Of a DNA stretch of 64,000 bases, positions 17,942-28,170 are shown one piece after another. Below the pieces are notes generated by a model. It did not search any database. It was not told the origin of the DNA and worked only from the letters and a program-made list of their open reading frames with translations. The stretch's first letter is position 1, and every line of letters starts with the position of its first letter. Made by a program: the position numbers and the translations under genes. The DNA lies in assembly GCF_000813125.1 (NCBI RefSeq), contig NZ_BASE01000071.1, positions 62,001-126,000 of the forward strand, given 5' to 3'. The DNA comes from Mesobacillus selenatarsenatis SF-1. GTDB taxonomy: Bacteria > Bacillota > Bacilli > Bacillales > Cytobacillaceae.

Positions 17942-17986
17942 GTATACCCTTATGGGTATACTATCAAAATCAAAAAATAATGTCAA
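17942..17986 (-). promoter_or_regulatory. glutaredoxin promoter overlapped by a CsoR/CstR-type operator
   Basis: On the minus strand TTGACA (17981-17986) and TAGTAT (17958-17963) are 17 nt apart, a good sigma-A promoter. GTATACCC and GGGTATAC around TTAT (17942-17961) form a perfect 8-bp-arm palindrome overlapping the -10 and start region. Palindromes with a TACCC/GGGTA core are bound by CsoR-family repressors (copper CsoR, persulfide CstR and relatives). Confidence 0.78.
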
Positions 17987-18000
17987 CAAAGCTGCTGACA

Positions 18001-18966
18001 TTATTTCCCCTTATCATCTGAAAAAACGAGGTCATTGCTGCGGAGAGTCATAAGTTCATGTCGGTCGTATTGATTTTGCATTAACAGCCGCATTGCCTGT
18101 GCCCGGATGGATTTCTCAATCACGTTACGGACATAGCGCCCATTCGAAAATGCTGCGGCACCAAGTGTTGATTTAACATTCACAAGGTGCTCCCGCAACT
18201 TCCGTTCAGCCTCGTGGCTCAGACTATATTCTCTCTCCTTCAGCATTCGCTGGCCGATTTCCATAAGCTGGTCTATTGAATAATCGGGAAAATCAATGAC
18301 GAGCGGAAACCTTGAATGAAGCCCTGGGTTCAGAGTCAGGAAAAATTCCATTTCTCTCGAATACCCCGCAAGGATCAAAATAAACTCATGCTGTTTATCC
18401 TCCATATGTTTAACCAGGGTATCAATCGCTTCCTTGCCGAAATCCTTTTCTCCACCACGGCCTAGGGAATAGGCTTCATCAATAAACAAGATGCCCCCCA
18501 TTGCCTTTTTTATCAGATCTCGCGTTTTTTGCGCGGTATGCCCGATATATTCACCAACAAGGTCAGCTCTCTCCGCTTCGATTAAATGTCCCTTCGAAAG
18601 GACATTCATTTTGAGGAAGAGCTTCCCGATAATCCTGGCGACCGTTGTCTTCCCCGTTCCCGGATTGCCCTTGAACATCATATGCAAAGCCTGTTTTCCA
18701 GCCTTTAGCCCCATTTCTTCCCTTTTCTTATTCACATAGATCCAGGCATAAATCTCTTTGATCATCCTTTTCATTTCTTCCATGCCCACAAGCGCGCCGA
18801 GCTCTTCCTCAATTTCTTTTAAAGCTGCGTGCTCCTGCGGGATTGACTTTGGAACCAGCTGCGACTCAGGCAATTCCTTTGTCAACGTCTTCCTCTGCTG
18901 TGCGTTCAAAACAATGCTGATTTGACCGTTGTTTTTCTTTCGTAGGTGTTGGTCCAAGGATTTCAC
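18001..18966 (-). CDS. spoVK: stage V sporulation protein K (AAA ATPase)
   Basis: A 321-residue AAA protein of the CbxX/CfqX type. Walker A is FKGNPGTGKTTVARI, Walker B GGILFIDEAYSL, followed by ILAGYSREME and the arginine-finger region NPGLHSRFP. SpoVK is needed for spore maturation in B. subtilis, where it also lies near hflX. The GTG at 18966 is almost touching AGAGG, whereas a TTG at 18957 would be 6 nt beyond AGAGGTGA, so the protein may begin three residues later. Confidence 0.94.
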   Translation of the reverse strand: MKSLDQHLRKKNNGQISIVLNAQQRKTLTKELPESQLVPKSIPQEHAALKEIEEELGALVGMEEMKRMIKEIYAWIYVNKKREEMGLKAGKQALHMMFKGNPGTGKTTVARIIGKLFLKMNVLSKGHLIEAERADLVGEYIGHTAQKTRDLIKKAMGGILFIDEAYSLGRGGEKDFGKEAIDTLVKHMEDKQHEFILILAGYSREMEFFLTLNPGLHSRFPLVIDFPDYSIDQLMEIGQRMLKEREYSLSHEAERKLREHLVNVKSTLGAAAFSNGRYVRNVIEKSIRAQAMRLLMQNQYDRHELMTLRSNDLVFSDDKGK

Positions 18967-19208
18967 CTCTCATTCTGGAAACAGTATACGCATCCTTGCT
19001 GTATTTGTGATATTCGCCTATAACACCATGCATGTTAAACACGAAGGACTTAAAGTTAAACAGGAATCCTCCCCGCAAAATTAAGACTCGCTAAAGTACG
19101 ACAAACTACAGCAGCATTTATTTACTTTTGTCACAATATGCGCTTTCCCAAGAAATAAACTTCTATATTTATATGTATTCAAGGAAGTGGAAATTCATTT
19201 TTAAATTA

Positions 19209-19395
19209 AGGCTCTTTTCTCAAACTTTGTTGCTATTGACTACAAAATAGGATTGAATGACCTTGTTTCTTCAGAAAAATTAAAGCTTGTTATGAGAAAA
19301 GAGCCGGCACACTTAATACCGAACTACCAAAATGGTTTTTTATCACGTTAATATCGGTCTTAGGATTTTAACAACAATCGCTGCGAAAACAGCCT
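19209..19395 (+). repeat. MITE-like repeat, copy 2
   Basis: 187 bp, from AGGCTCTTTTCTC to GCGAAAACAGCCT, so the outer ends are 13-nt inverted repeats with two mismatches. GGCTCTTTTCTCA (19210-19222) and TGAGAAAAGAGCC (19293-19305) form a perfect inner hairpin. It is homologous to 13939-14121 inverted; a fragment exists near 50414. It fills most of the interval between spoVK and hfq; the remainder (18967-19208 and 19396-19581) shows no gene. Confidence 0.82.
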
Positions 19396-19581
19396 AAAAT
19401 AAACAATTATCGCTTAAAAGTAAAAGAACAATGGTTTGAAATTGTCCCCTTATCATGTTGGTATTACTTCTTAAGGGTGCATTTAACTTCGAAACAGACC
19501 CTTCTGCGGTTGGTTTTACACTCATAAAGGTAAATTCCCATTCCAACAATATGCTCCTAGAAAAATATTTATAAAAAGAAA

Positions 19582-19602
19582 AAACCCGCACTAGGCGGGT
19601 TT
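19582..19602 (-). terminator. terminator of hfq
   Basis: AAACCCGC pairs with GCGGGTTT around a 5-nt loop; on the minus strand TTTTCTTTTT follows. It is 17 nt after the hfq stop. Confidence 0.9.
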
Positions 19603-19619
19603 CCTTCGTCATTATTTAA

Positions 19620-19850
19620 TTAAGCTTGCCCCTCGAAATCGATCTGGACATTCTTTTGCGGTGCGAATGTTGAGATCGCATGCTTGTAGACAAGCTGCTG
19701 TTTTCCTTCAGATTCGAAAAGCACGGTAAAGTTATCAAAACCTTTAATCTGGCCTCTCAATTGAAATCCGTTCAATAAGAAGACGGTCACATTGATATTG
19801 TCTTTGCGTAGCTGGTTTAAATACTGGTCCTGAATGTTCACTTGTTTCAT
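19620..19850 (-). CDS. hfq: RNA chaperone Hfq
   Basis: A 76-residue Sm-like protein with Sm1 ([25 protein letters not shown]) and Sm2 ([13 protein letters not shown], the KHAIS motif), the normal build for a Bacillus Hfq. It forms hexamers that bind A-rich and U-rich RNA. GGAGGATCC precedes the ATG, and it follows miaA by 29 nt, as in other bacteria. Confidence 0.97.
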   Translation of the reverse strand: MKQVNIQDQYLNQLRKDNINVTVFLLNGFQLRGQIKGFDNFTVLFESEGKQQLVYKHAISTFAPQKNVQIDFEGQA

Positions 19851-19879
19851 GGGCGGATCCTCCTCTTTTATCTCTATTA

Positions 19880-20833
19880 TTATGTATTCGCTTTTATCTC
19901 GAGCTTTCCTTCAATGAACTTGGAAATTTCGGCGAATTTTTTTTCAGCGTCTTTAGACTCTGACATATCAAACCATTCCACATTCATCTTGTTTCGAAAC
20001 CATGTTAGCTGCCTTTTTGCATATCGGCGGGAATTTTGCTTTAAATTCTCGATTGCTTGCTCCAGAGAAATCTTGCCATCAAAGTAGTCGTAAAGCTCTT
20101 TGTATCCAATTGCCTGGATGGACTGGCAGTCTTTTAAGCCCTTTTCGTAAAAGTACTTAACCTCATCAAGGAGTCCCTGCTCCATCATTAGCTCGACACG
20201 GAAATTGATCCGGGTGTATAGCATCTCTCTATCCATTGTCAGGCCGATTAGTGCTGTATCATACAAAAGTTCGGGTGATTGGTTCTCCTGCAGTTCTCCC
20301 GCAGTTTTGCCCGTGCAGTGAATGATTTCCAGCGCCCTGATGACACGCCGAACATTGTTAGGGTGAATTCTTGAAGCACTTTCGGGATCAACCTCTTTTA
20401 ATTTTCCATGTACAAATTCCTGGCCTTTTGTCTCTGCTTCTTCCTCCAGGCTGCATCTGAAGACTGGGTCAGAAGGAGCTTCAGTGAAATGATAATCAAA
20501 AATCACCGACTGGATGTATAATCCTGTACCGCCAACAATCATCGGCATCTTCCCACGGGAGCTTATTTCATTTATTTTCTTGCGTACAAGTCCCTGGAAT
20601 TCTGCGGTTGAAAAGCTTTCATCAGGCTCTTTGATATCAATTAAATGGTGGGGGACTCCCTCCATCTCTTCCTGGGTGATTTTTGCGGTTCCAATATCCA
20701 TCCCTTTGTAAATTTGCATCGAGTCACCACTGATGATTTCACCATTGAATTTTTTCGCAAGTTCAATGCTCAGCTTCGTTTTGCCAACTGCAGTCGGCCC
20801 AATTAACACAATCAATTTCTGTTTTTGTTCCAA
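19880..20833 (-). CDS. miaA: tRNA dimethylallyltransferase
   Basis: A 317-residue MiaA: P-loop [46 protein letters not shown], and the [14 protein letters not shown] segment, ending with the [14 protein letters not shown] helix. It transfers dimethylallyl to A37 of tRNAs reading U-starting codons. Its product is the substrate of MiaB, also in this window. TTG start; its ribosome binding site is weak. Confidence 0.95.
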   Translation of the reverse strand: MEQKQKLIVLIGPTAVGKTKLSIELAKKFNGEIISGDSMQIYKGMDIGTAKITQEEMEGVPHHLIDIKEPDESFSTAEFQGLVRKKINEISSRGKMPMIVGGTGLYIQSVIFDYHFTEAPSDPVFRCSLEEEAETKGQEFVHGKLKEVDPESASRIHPNNVRRVIRALEIIHCTGKTAGELQENQSPELLYDTALIGLTMDREMLYTRINFRVELMMEQGLLDEVKYFYEKGLKDCQSIQAIGYKELYDYFDGKISLEQAIENLKQNSRRYAKRQLTWFRNKMNVEWFDMSESKDAEKKFAEISKFIEGKLEIKANT

Positions 20834-21036
20834 AAAATTTCACACTGCCTTTTCATAGAGCGTGTCAGCAATTTTGCATCTGACATCATTAATTTATTTT
20901 ACCATTAAATAGAAAGCAGTTGAACATCTATGCATTATACCCGAATTTTGCAGGTATTATTCTCTTATATCATCTTTTGAAAAAATTTTCCTTAACTTTT
21001 ACAGTTAGATAACGATTCAGTAACAAACGCACTTTC

Positions 21037-21042
21037 ACCCCC
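21037..21042 (+). promoter_or_regulatory. ACCCCC element upstream of mreBH (possible SigI -35)
   Basis: In B. subtilis mreBH belongs to the SigI heat-stress regulon, whose -35 element contains ACCCCC. The same hexamer appears 70 nt before the start codon here, but I see no matching CGAA-like -10 at the right spacing, so the call is weak. Confidence 0.3.
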
Positions 21043-21111
21043 ACATTCATGATAGTTTAATAGAAGTCTATGAGTGGTTTAATAATTTATATAGAACTGG
21101 GTGAAAACAAA

Positions 21112-22119
21112 ATGTTATCAACTACAGAAATAGGAATTGATTTAGGAACAGCTAACACTCTTGTATATAGTAAAAATAAAGGAGTCGCTTTGAACGAGCC
21201 TTCCGTCGTGGCGATTGATACTGAGACAAAAAATGTCCTTGCTGTCGGCAAGGAAGCGAAGGAAATGATCGGGAAGACACCTGGAAAAATCGTGGCCATC
21301 CGCCCGTTGAAAGATGGAGTCATTGCTGATTTTGATGTGACAACAGAAATGCTGAAACAAATCATGAAAAAAGCATCCAAGAAGGGCGGTTTCTCACTCC
21401 GCAAGCCGGACGTCGTCGTCTGCACACCTTCTGGTTCAACAAGTGTTGAACGCCGTGCGATCCAGGATGCGGTAAGGAATGCAGGCGCAAAGAAGGTACA
21501 TCTTATCGAGGAACCAGTTGCTGCAGCAATTGGCGCAGGATTGCCTGTTGATGAGCCTGTAGCAAACGTTGTCGTTGATATTGGCGGCGGCACAACTGAA
21601 GTCGCAATCATCTCATACGGCGGTGTCGTTGCTTGTCATTCTATCCGCATCGCTGGTGACAGATTGGACGAAGACATCGTCCAATACGTACGTAAAGAAT
21701 ACAATGTACTGATTGGTGAAAGAACGGCTGAAAGAATCAAAATGGAGATTGGGTACGCGCTTGTTGACCATGAAATGATGGAAATGGACATTCGCGGACG
21801 CGACCTTGTAACCGGCCTGCCAAAGACCGTTACCCTCAATTCATATGAAATCAGAGACACTCTCAAAGAATCCCTGCTTCATATCATGGAGGCTATCCGC
21901 GCTACTCTTGAAGATTGTCCTGCCGAACTAAGCGGTGATATTGTTGACCGCGGTGTGATCCTTTCCGGTGGCGGCGCGTTGCTGAACGGAATTCAGGATT
22001 GGCTCGGCAGTGAGATGGTTGTTCCTGTACACATCGCACCAAACCCGCTGGAATCCGTCGCAATAGGGACCGGTAAAGCGTTGCAGTATATCCATAAGCT
22101 TCAGCCAGCTGTGAGGTAA
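21112..22119 (+). CDS. mreBH: rod-shape-determining protein MreBH (actin homologue)
   Basis: A 335-residue MreB-family protein with phosphate 1 [15 protein letters not shown], connect 1 [15 protein letters not shown], phosphate 2 [14 protein letters not shown] and adenosine motif [11 protein letters not shown]. The sequence is closer to B. subtilis MreBH than to MreB or Mbl, and the single-gene setting agrees. It guides lateral cell-wall synthesis and autolysin LytE. I start at [10 protein letters not shown], with GGGTGA 7 nt upstream, not at the ATG 14 codons earlier. Confidence 0.93.
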   Translation: MLSTTEIGIDLGTANTLVYSKNKGVALNEPSVVAIDTETKNVLAVGKEAKEMIGKTPGKIVAIRPLKDGVIADFDVTTEMLKQIMKKASKKGGFSLRKPDVVVCTPSGSTSVERRAIQDAVRNAGAKKVHLIEEPVAAAIGAGLPVDEPVANVVVDIGGGTTEVAIISYGGVVACHSIRIAGDRLDEDIVQYVRKEYNVLIGERTAERIKMEIGYALVDHEMMEMDIRGRDLVTGLPKTVTLNSYEIRDTLKESLLHIMEAIRATLEDCPAELSGDIVDRGVILSGGGALLNGIQDWLGSEMVVPVHIAPNPLESVAIGTGKALQYIHKLQPAVR

Positions 22120-22123
22120 AACC

Positions 22124-22164
22124 AAAAGAAAGATTGCCAGTTTTTAATTGGCAATCTTTCTTTT
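22124..22164 (+). terminator. terminator of mreBH
   Basis: AAAAGAAAGATTGCCA pairs over 16 bp with TGGCAATCTTTCTTTT, followed by TT. Confidence 0.93.
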
Positions 22165-22218
22165 TTAGATTCAGAATCTTGGGTACATTCGTGGATAGGA
22201 TACCTTATCTGTCAAACT

Positions 22219-22665
22219 TCACTCTTTATACTGTTTCCTTAGCCTATTAAAATACAGGAATACTGGCAAAGGAATCACTATAAAGCCCAGACTCTTGATG
22301 ATTTGATTAACCGCTCTGTCTTTTTGCCGAGCCTTTTCTTCTGTAACATACATGTCATAATTACTGCGAAGTTCTTCCTCAGTCATGTCTGTCTCGGAAC
22401 CATCAATTTTTCCATTTAACGTCATCTGCTTATATTCTGTAAAACTTTGATAATAACCTGTTGGGCTGACTAGATCCGCTGTCGCCATGAAGATCGAAAC
22501 CCCGCCGCCAATTACCATCATCAATGTAGCAAACAATACTAGATAAGTATATAAATGTCTGACCACTTTCTCTCCCCCTTGCTCTTTATTTTTCACTGCA
22601 AAAGCTACTATAAAAATCAGTACAACTACAGGTAGTATGGAAAATAATAATGAGAATACGAACAA
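22219..22665 (-). CDS. small membrane protein of unknown function
   Basis: 148 residues, not recognised with confidence. Three hydrophobic segments are visible: FVFSLLFSILPVVVLIFIVAF, YTYLVLFATLMMVIGGGVSIF and a C-terminal SLGFIVIPLPVFLYF, with a hydrophilic acidic loop between the last two. The second segment (RHLYTYLVLFATLMM) is reminiscent of DUF5671-type proteins, but this is a guess. The start is TTG at 22665: AAAGGGGG lies 7 nt before it, while the upstream ATG has no ribosome binding site. Confidence 0.7.
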   Translation of the reverse strand: MFVFSLLFSILPVVVLIFIVAFAVKNKEQGGEKVVRHLYTYLVLFATLMMVIGGGVSIFMATADLVSPTGYYQSFTEYKQMTLNGKIDGSETDMTEEELRSNYDMYVTEEKARQKDRAVNQIIKSLGFIVIPLPVFLYFNRLRKQYKE

Positions 22666-22820
22666 TATATCGCCCCCTTTGAATATTATAAGAGCCAATA
22701 ACCCATTTAATGAATAGATCATTTGATGTTTAATAAATTTCCTATTAGTGTAATTTTACACTAAATTTATATGGAATAGAAGAATTTTCATCCAACTGCA
22801 GTGAATTTTTTCATTAAAAA

Positions 22821-22848
22821 AACAGTGCCCCCAATTGGGAACACTGTT
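22821..22848 (-). terminator. terminator of mutL
   Basis: AACAGTG and CACTGTT enclose an inner CCCAATTGGG stem; on the minus strand TTTTTT follows. Confidence 0.85.
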
Positions 22849-22865
22849 TCTTCTCGTAGAATAAG

Positions 22866-23012
22866 AGAGTATAAATTTTTACTTCAAGAATTGTCTAGCT
22901 CCAGCGCCTAGCCCCTCGAGTCGCTTCCGTCCGCCCATTGAAGTCAAAAACGACTTCACTGGGCAGCCCTCCAGCGCTTGTCGGGGCTGACCAAGGCGCT
23001 TGCGCTTTTCTA
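22866..23012 (-). repeat. full-length copy of an intergenic repeat family
   Basis: In minus orientation it begins one base after the mutL stop with AGAAAAGCGCAAGCGCC and ends with AAAAATTTATACT. It holds two direct GCGCTGGAG repeats 70 nt apart (plus-strand CTCCAGCGC at 22899-22907 and 22969-22977) flanking an inner hairpin in which TGAAGTC and GACTTCA pair. The shorter relative is at 16179-16257. I recall similar GC-rich intergenic elements as common in Bacillus-like genomes. Confidence 0.88.
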
Positions 23013-23013
23013 A

Positions 23014-24945
23014 TTACATTACCCGCTTGAACATTTTCTCCATTTCATAAGTGGAATAATGGACGATGATTGGCCGGCCATGCGGGCAGGTGAACGGGTC
23101 GGATGAACGCCGCAATTCATCGAGCAATGCCTGAATCTCATCGTTGCGCAGATGGTGATTAGCCTTGATCGATGCCTTGCAGCTCATCATGATTGCTGCT
23201 TCCTCTCTAAGCTTTTTAAGATTGACTTTCTTCATCAACAAGAGTTGTTCAATCATGTCTTCGATCAGATCTTTCTCCTCTCCGCGAGGGAACCACTGCG
23301 GGTGTGATCGAACGATGAAGCTGTTGTAGCCAAATGGCTCAAGGAAGACTCCTACTTTTTCGAGCTCATGCTGATGTTCATTTATTTTAATGCACTCATC
23401 CGCTGAATACTCAAGAGTGATTGGCACGAGCATTTCCTGCAGCTCAGTCACCACCTCGCCTACCTTGTCCCTGAAGTACTCATATTTGATTCTCTCCTGG
23501 GCCGCATGCTGGTCAATTATATATAAACCACGCTCATTCTGAGCCAGAATATAGGTTCCATGCATCTGCCCAATTGGATAAAGAGGAGGGACTCGTGAAG
23601 CCTGCACTTCTGCAAAGGGTTCTTGGGCTGCAGGAGAAGTGTCTGGCTCGAGGATTTTTTCTTCATCATAAACGAGTTCTTCATCAGCGACAGGCGCAGT
23701 GGCCTCGAAGGTCGGGTTTTCTTGAGCTACAAAGGCATTCCTCCAGTCAGGAGCTCCCTGCTGTGAAAGATTTGGTGGTTCGGCAGCTTTATAGTTCCTG
23801 CTTAGCTCAACAGCCTTCTCCTCTACAAATGGCCTGCGTTCAATTGTCGATTGCATAATAGAAGGTCTATCTTCTGCTTCCGGCAAATGGTCCAGCTCCA
23901 TGAAGGTTTGCTCTGACTTCGGTTTTTCCTGTTTCTGAGTGACCATTCCAGCCGGAATTAATTCCTTCGTTTTAAAAGCATTCTTTATGACACTTGAGAC
24001 TAGCTCATTCAACTCCTGCTCCTTGCTCAACCGAACCTCCATCTTTGACGGATGAACGTTCACATCAATTAAGAGTGGATCCATTTCAATATTCAAAAGA
24101 ACAACTGGATACCTGCCGATAGGGAGTAATGTATGGTAGCCTTCCTGAATTGCTTTTACCAGGGCATAATTTTTGATAAAACGGCCATTAATCATGGTCG
24201 AAATATAGTTTCGGGATGCTCTTGTGATTTCTGGCATCGATATATAGCCGCTTATTTTATAATCCAATGATTCTCCAGAAATAGGAATCATTGATTTAAC
24301 CATATTAATACCGTAAATGGCAGCCAGCACCTGTCGGACGTCTCCGTTTCCCGTCGTCTTTAAAAGCTGGCGGCCATTATGGACAAGTCTGAAAGAGATA
24401 TCTGGATTTGCCAGCGCAAGGCGGTTTACGACATCAGTAATATTGCCAAGTTCGGTATGAATGGTCTTCATGTATTTAAGGCGTGCCGGAGTATTAAAAA
24501 ACAGGTCTGAAATACTGATATCCGTTCCTTTACGGCTGTCGGCTTTCTCTATTGACTCGACCTTGCCGCCTTCGATGACCACTTTATTGCCTTCAATTCC
24601 AGTCGATGTTTTCATTTCAAGCCTTGAGACGGAGGCGATACTCGGCAGCGCCTCTCCCCTGAACCCGAGAGTCCTGATCCGGAACAGGTCATTTTCATTC
24701 TTGATTTTGCTCGTGGCATGACGCTGGAAGGCGACGAGAACGTCATCTTCCTCAATCCCGTCTCCATTGTCTGTGATCCTGACCCGGGCAAGACCAGCCT
24801 CTTCAAGATCGATTTCAATCACAGTACTATTAGCATCAATCGCGTTCTCTAGCAATTCTTTAACAACAGAGGCCGGCCGTTCTACTACCTCACCGGCAGC
24901 AATCTTATTTGATAAAGCATCATCTAGTTGAATAATCTTCGCCAT
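23014..24945 (-). CDS. mutL: DNA mismatch repair protein MutL
   Basis: A 643-residue MutL. The N-terminal GHKL ATPase shows [33 protein letters not shown] and [19 protein letters not shown]. The C-terminal endonuclease domain carries [22 protein letters not shown] and CPHGRP, so this is an incising MutL as in other bacteria without MutH. A disordered acidic linker (about 340-440) joins them. GGAGGTGACGG precedes the ATG. Confidence 0.96.
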   Translation of the reverse strand: MAKIIQLDDALSNKIAAGEVVERPASVVKELLENAIDANSTVIEIDLEEAGLARVRITDNGDGIEEDDVLVAFQRHATSKIKNENDLFRIRTLGFRGEALPSIASVSRLEMKTSTGIEGNKVVIEGGKVESIEKADSRKGTDISISDLFFNTPARLKYMKTIHTELGNITDVVNRLALANPDISFRLVHNGRQLLKTTGNGDVRQVLAAIYGINMVKSMIPISGESLDYKISGYISMPEITRASRNYISTMINGRFIKNYALVKAIQEGYHTLLPIGRYPVVLLNIEMDPLLIDVNVHPSKMEVRLSKEQELNELVSSVIKNAFKTKELIPAGMVTQKQEKPKSEQTFMELDHLPEAEDRPSIMQSTIERRPFVEEKAVELSRNYKAAEPPNLSQQGAPDWRNAFVAQENPTFEATAPVADEELVYDEEKILEPDTSPAAQEPFAEVQASRVPPLYPIGQMHGTYILAQNERGLYIIDQHAAQERIKYEYFRDKVGEVVTELQEMLVPITLEYSADECIKINEHQHELEKVGVFLEPFGYNSFIVRSHPQWFPRGEEKDLIEDMIEQLLLMKKVNLKKLREEAAIMMSCKASIKANHHLRNDEIQALLDELRRSSDPFTCPHGRPIIVHYSTYEMEKMFKRVM

Positions 24946-25000
24946 TCCGTCACCTCCAGCTTTTATTTATTCGCATGTGGGGTTTTGCAATCTAATTCTT

Positions 25001-25204
25001 TCTATGAGCCCTTTTTCTCGATCTTTCTTCACTTCGGGCTTATAGAATTTTTCTATAAGACCTTTTTCTCGATTTTCTCACATTTCAGGCTTATAGAATC
25101 TTTCTATGGGCCCTTTTTCTCGATCTTCTTTCATTTCGGGTTTATAGAATTTTTCTATACGCCCTTTTCCCCAGTTCCTGACCCATTTAGGGTTTATAGA
25201 ATCT
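25001..25204. repeat. 51-nt tandem repeat, 4 units
   Basis: Units start at 25001, 25052, 25103 and 25154, an exact 51-nt period. Each begins TCTAT..G.CCTTTTTCTC and ends with GG.TTATAGAAT. The junctions form palindromes, the clearest being CTTATAGAA and TTCTATAAG across the first unit boundary. The array runs into the mutS stop codon. One plus-strand frame stays open with a 17-residue aromatic repeat, but there is no credible start. Confidence 0.88.
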
Positions 25205-27864
25205 TACTTCCGCAGCTTCTTTTGTAAATCGTAAAGCATGTTCATTGCCTGCAAAGGGGTCATATCAAGGATTTCAAGCCCGTTTAATTGATCTAGAACC
25301 TGCTTCTCCTTTTTGCTTGCACCACTTGCTTTCTTCTGTTCGGGTTCTTCATCAAAGAATGATAACTGAGACGCGGCTGCTGTTTCTGCTGCCTGAAGCA
25401 TGCTTTGTTTGTCTTGCTCATTTTGCAATGTTTCCCTAACAGAGTCTAAGCTCTTTTGACTCTCAGACCCAAGCGGAACCGGTGTGTCTGTTTGCTCAAG
25501 TATGTGCAGGATTTCCGCAGCACGTTCTATCAGGTCTGCCGGCAATTCAGCGAGTTGTGCAACATGGATGCCGTAACTCTTGTCCGCTGCACCCTCCCTG
25601 ATTTTATGAAGGAAAACCACTTTGCCGTTCTGTTCAACTGCGCTAACATGGACATTCTTTAATTTTTGCAGTTCATTCTCAAGTGAAGTCATTTCATGAT
25701 AGTGCGTCGAAAACAGCGTCTTTGCGCTAATTTTATCATGGATATATTCAATCATTGCCTGGGCGAGTGCCATGCCATCATAAGTGGATGTGCCCCGGCC
25801 AATTTCATCAAAAAGAATCAAGCTATCCTTCGTAGCATTGGTAATTGCGTTCTTTGCCTCAAGCATCTCGACCATGAAGGTACTTTGTCCTGAAACAAGA
25901 TCGTCTGCCGCACCAATCCTGGTGAAAACCTGGTCAAATATCGGCATTACAGCCTCGGTCGCCGGGACGAAACAGCCAATTTGTGCCATGATCGCTGTCA
26001 AGGCAACCTGGCGCATATATGTGCTTTTACCAGACATATTCGGTCCAGTAATCAGCAGGACTTCGCGTTCATTGTCCATGTAGCAATCGTTAGGCACATA
26101 TTCCTGGGCATTCATTACTTTTTCGACAACTGGATGGCGCCCATCCTTTAGGACGACTTTCCTCTCAGCTGAGAACACCGGCTTTACATATTGTCGCTGT
26201 TCACTAAGCTCTGCAAACCCTAAAAGCACATCGAGTTCACTAAGAGCCCTGGCAAGTCCCTGCAATCTAGGAATATATTCTTTGATCGTCTCACGAATTC
26301 CGGTAAATAGCTGGTATTCAAGCTCGACGCTTTTTTCCTCGGCAGCCAGAATCAAGTCTTCCTTTTCTTTCAGCTCAGGAGTGATAAAGCGCTCCGCATT
26401 CGATAACGTCTGCTTTCGTTCATACTGGCCTTCCTGCAAAAGATGCAGGTTCGCTTTTGTTACTTCAATATAGTAGCCAAACACACGATTGTAGCCGACC
26501 TTCAATGATCTTATGCCAGTTTTCTCACGCTCGTCACGTTCAAGCATGGCAATCCAAGTCTTGCCGTTCCGGCTGGCATCGCGATACTGGTCAAGCTGAT
26601 GATTGTAGCCATCACGGATGATGTTCCCTTCCTTGACAGAAAGCGGAGGGTTATCAACGATTGCCTGTTCCAGCAGATCAGCCGCCTCCTCGCAAGGATC
26701 GAGTCTGTCTGCCATGAGGGCAGCTTCCTCATGGGAAAGACTCTCCAAAATATGCTTTAGTGACGGTACTTGTAATAAAGATCTCTTTAGCTGCATAAGG
26801 TCTCTTGGATTTAAATTTCCAAAAGCAACTCTTCCAGCCAATCGTTCAAGATCGTATACCTCTCTCAACTTTTCCCGCAATTCCTGGCGTTCAAAAAACT
26901 GTCCGACAAAAAGCTGCACCAATTCCTGGCGGCGGCCGATTTCTGCTTTGTCAATCAGCGGCCTGTTGATCCATTGCTTCAGCATCCTGCCGCCCATTGC
27001 GGTCATCGTCTCATCAAGCAGCCATAAAAGTGTTCCCTTTTTCGCTGTAGACCGTATTGTCTCTGTCAGTTCAAGGTTGCGCTTTGAAAAATAATCAATT
27101 TTCATATATTGCTGAACCTTGTATACTGATACTTTTTGTAAGTGGTCCAGGCTGCGCTTCTGGGTTCGGTACAAGTAATTGAATAACCTGGAAGCTGTGT
27201 TTTTTAATTGTTCATTTTCCAGGTCAGCAAAAAGTTCTGAAAAGCTTTCATTGAGATCGGTGTTATCCTCAATTGAAAGCGCCAGGATAGAACGCTCCTT
27301 CAACTTCTTCTGGACTTCCGGCGAAAGTGAGCTTTCGATGACAACTTCCTTTGCTCCAGAGATCGATAATTCGTTAATAAGCTCTTCAACACTGCCGTTA
27401 ACTATTGTCGCCCTGCTTTCCCCTGTCGACAGATCACTGCAGGCAAAGCCATATGTGTCTCCAGGAAAAACTGAAACGGTAGCGATAAAATTATTTTCTT
27501 TTTCTAAAAGACCTCGACCTTCCATTACTGTTCCAGGAGTGATTAGCTGGACAACTTCCCGCTTAACGACACCTTTGGCAGTCTTAGGATCTTCTGTCTG
27601 TTCGCAAATTGCGACTTTATAGCCTTTGTTAATCAGCTGTTCAATATAGTTAGGAGCTGAATGATAAGGAACACCGCACATCGGAATCCGTTCCTCACCG
27701 CCGCCCTCTCTGCTTGTCAGTGTTATTTCAAGTTCTTGGGATGCCTTTAACGCATCATCGAAGAACATTTCATAAAAATCTCCCAAACGGAAAAATAAAA
27801 AGGCATCCTGGTAATCCGCCTTCACTTGCAGGTATTGCTTGATCATAGGGGTATATGTAGCCAT
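25204..27864 (-). CDS. mutS: DNA mismatch repair protein MutS
   Basis: An 886-residue MutS. The mismatch-reading Phe-x-Glu is in [12 protein letters not shown] near residue 35; the ATPase shows [25 protein letters not shown] and FSTHYHEM. It recognises mismatches and recruits MutL. I begin at the ATG of [11 protein letters not shown] (27864), because the upstream TTG is itself part of the GGAGG ribosome binding site. Its upstream neighbour is not cotE, unlike in B. subtilis. Confidence 0.96.
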   Translation of the reverse strand: MATYTPMIKQYLQVKADYQDAFLFFRLGDFYEMFFDDALKASQELEITLTSREGGGEERIPMCGVPYHSAPNYIEQLINKGYKVAICEQTEDPKTAKGVVKREVVQLITPGTVMEGRGLLEKENNFIATVSVFPGDTYGFACSDLSTGESRATIVNGSVEELINELSISGAKEVVIESSLSPEVQKKLKERSILALSIEDNTDLNESFSELFADLENEQLKNTASRLFNYLYRTQKRSLDHLQKVSVYKVQQYMKIDYFSKRNLELTETIRSTAKKGTLLWLLDETMTAMGGRMLKQWINRPLIDKAEIGRRQELVQLFVGQFFERQELREKLREVYDLERLAGRVAFGNLNPRDLMQLKRSLLQVPSLKHILESLSHEEAALMADRLDPCEEAADLLEQAIVDNPPLSVKEGNIIRDGYNHQLDQYRDASRNGKTWIAMLERDEREKTGIRSLKVGYNRVFGYYIEVTKANLHLLQEGQYERKQTLSNAERFITPELKEKEDLILAAEEKSVELEYQLFTGIRETIKEYIPRLQGLARALSELDVLLGFAELSEQRQYVKPVFSAERKVVLKDGRHPVVEKVMNAQEYVPNDCYMDNEREVLLITGPNMSGKSTYMRQVALTAIMAQIGCFVPATEAVMPIFDQVFTRIGAADDLVSGQSTFMVEMLEAKNAITNATKDSLILFDEIGRGTSTYDGMALAQAMIEYIHDKISAKTLFSTHYHEMTSLENELQKLKNVHVSAVEQNGKVVFLHKIREGAADKSYGIHVAQLAELPADLIERAAEILHILEQTDTPVPLGSESQKSLDSVRETLQNEQDKQSMLQAAETAAASQLSFFDEEPEQKKASGASKKEKQVLDQLNGLEILDMTPLQAMNMLYDLQKKLRK

Positions 27865-27944
27865 ATTATCCTCCAAAATTCACTTTGCTTTATTGTTATG
27901 GTTGTGCAGAGATTCTGCCTCTCCCATTTGATTTTATCAATTTC

Positions 27945-28025
27945 GGGTAATGCCAGGTGACCTGCCTTTACCCTTTCCGCCATATTCTCTTATTTTCGGG
28001 CAATGCAGCATGTCTGCTTTTACCC
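27945..28025. repeat. pair of palindromic 28-29-nt repeats upstream of mutS
   Basis: Two related hairpin units, at 27945-27973 and 27998-28025, share the pattern GGG-(T/C)-AATGC ... TGC-x-TTTACCC. Each can fold on itself (GGGTAA with TTTACCC). They are preceded by TTTCG in both cases and are 53 nt apart. The rest of 27865-28141 shows no gene. Confidence 0.65.
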
Positions 28026-28141
28026 GAATAACTTTATCTATTCTTGTTCGGTCAACCCAAAAATCATTATTCGACTCTTACTCTAAATATCTATTATAAC
28101 TCGACAAAATATAATTTTCGATAGAATCCCCTTAAAAAGAA

Positions 28142-28167
28142 TTACCAGTCCAAAAATGGACTGGTAA
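28142..28167 (-). terminator. terminator of the ABC permease operon
   Basis: TTACCAGTCCA pairs perfectly with TGGACTGGTAA around a short A-rich loop; TTCTTTTT follows on the minus strand. It lies 4 nt after the permease stop. Confidence 0.9.
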
Positions 28168-28170
28168 ACA

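Noticed and set aside
19394-19612. 72-residue minus-strand frame between hfq and the repeat
   Set aside because: It covers the hfq terminator, lacks a ribosome binding site and resembles nothing known.
24928-25227. Plus-strand frame through the 51-nt repeat
   Set aside because: It begins within mutL on the other strand, has no ribosome binding site and encodes only the aromatic repeat.
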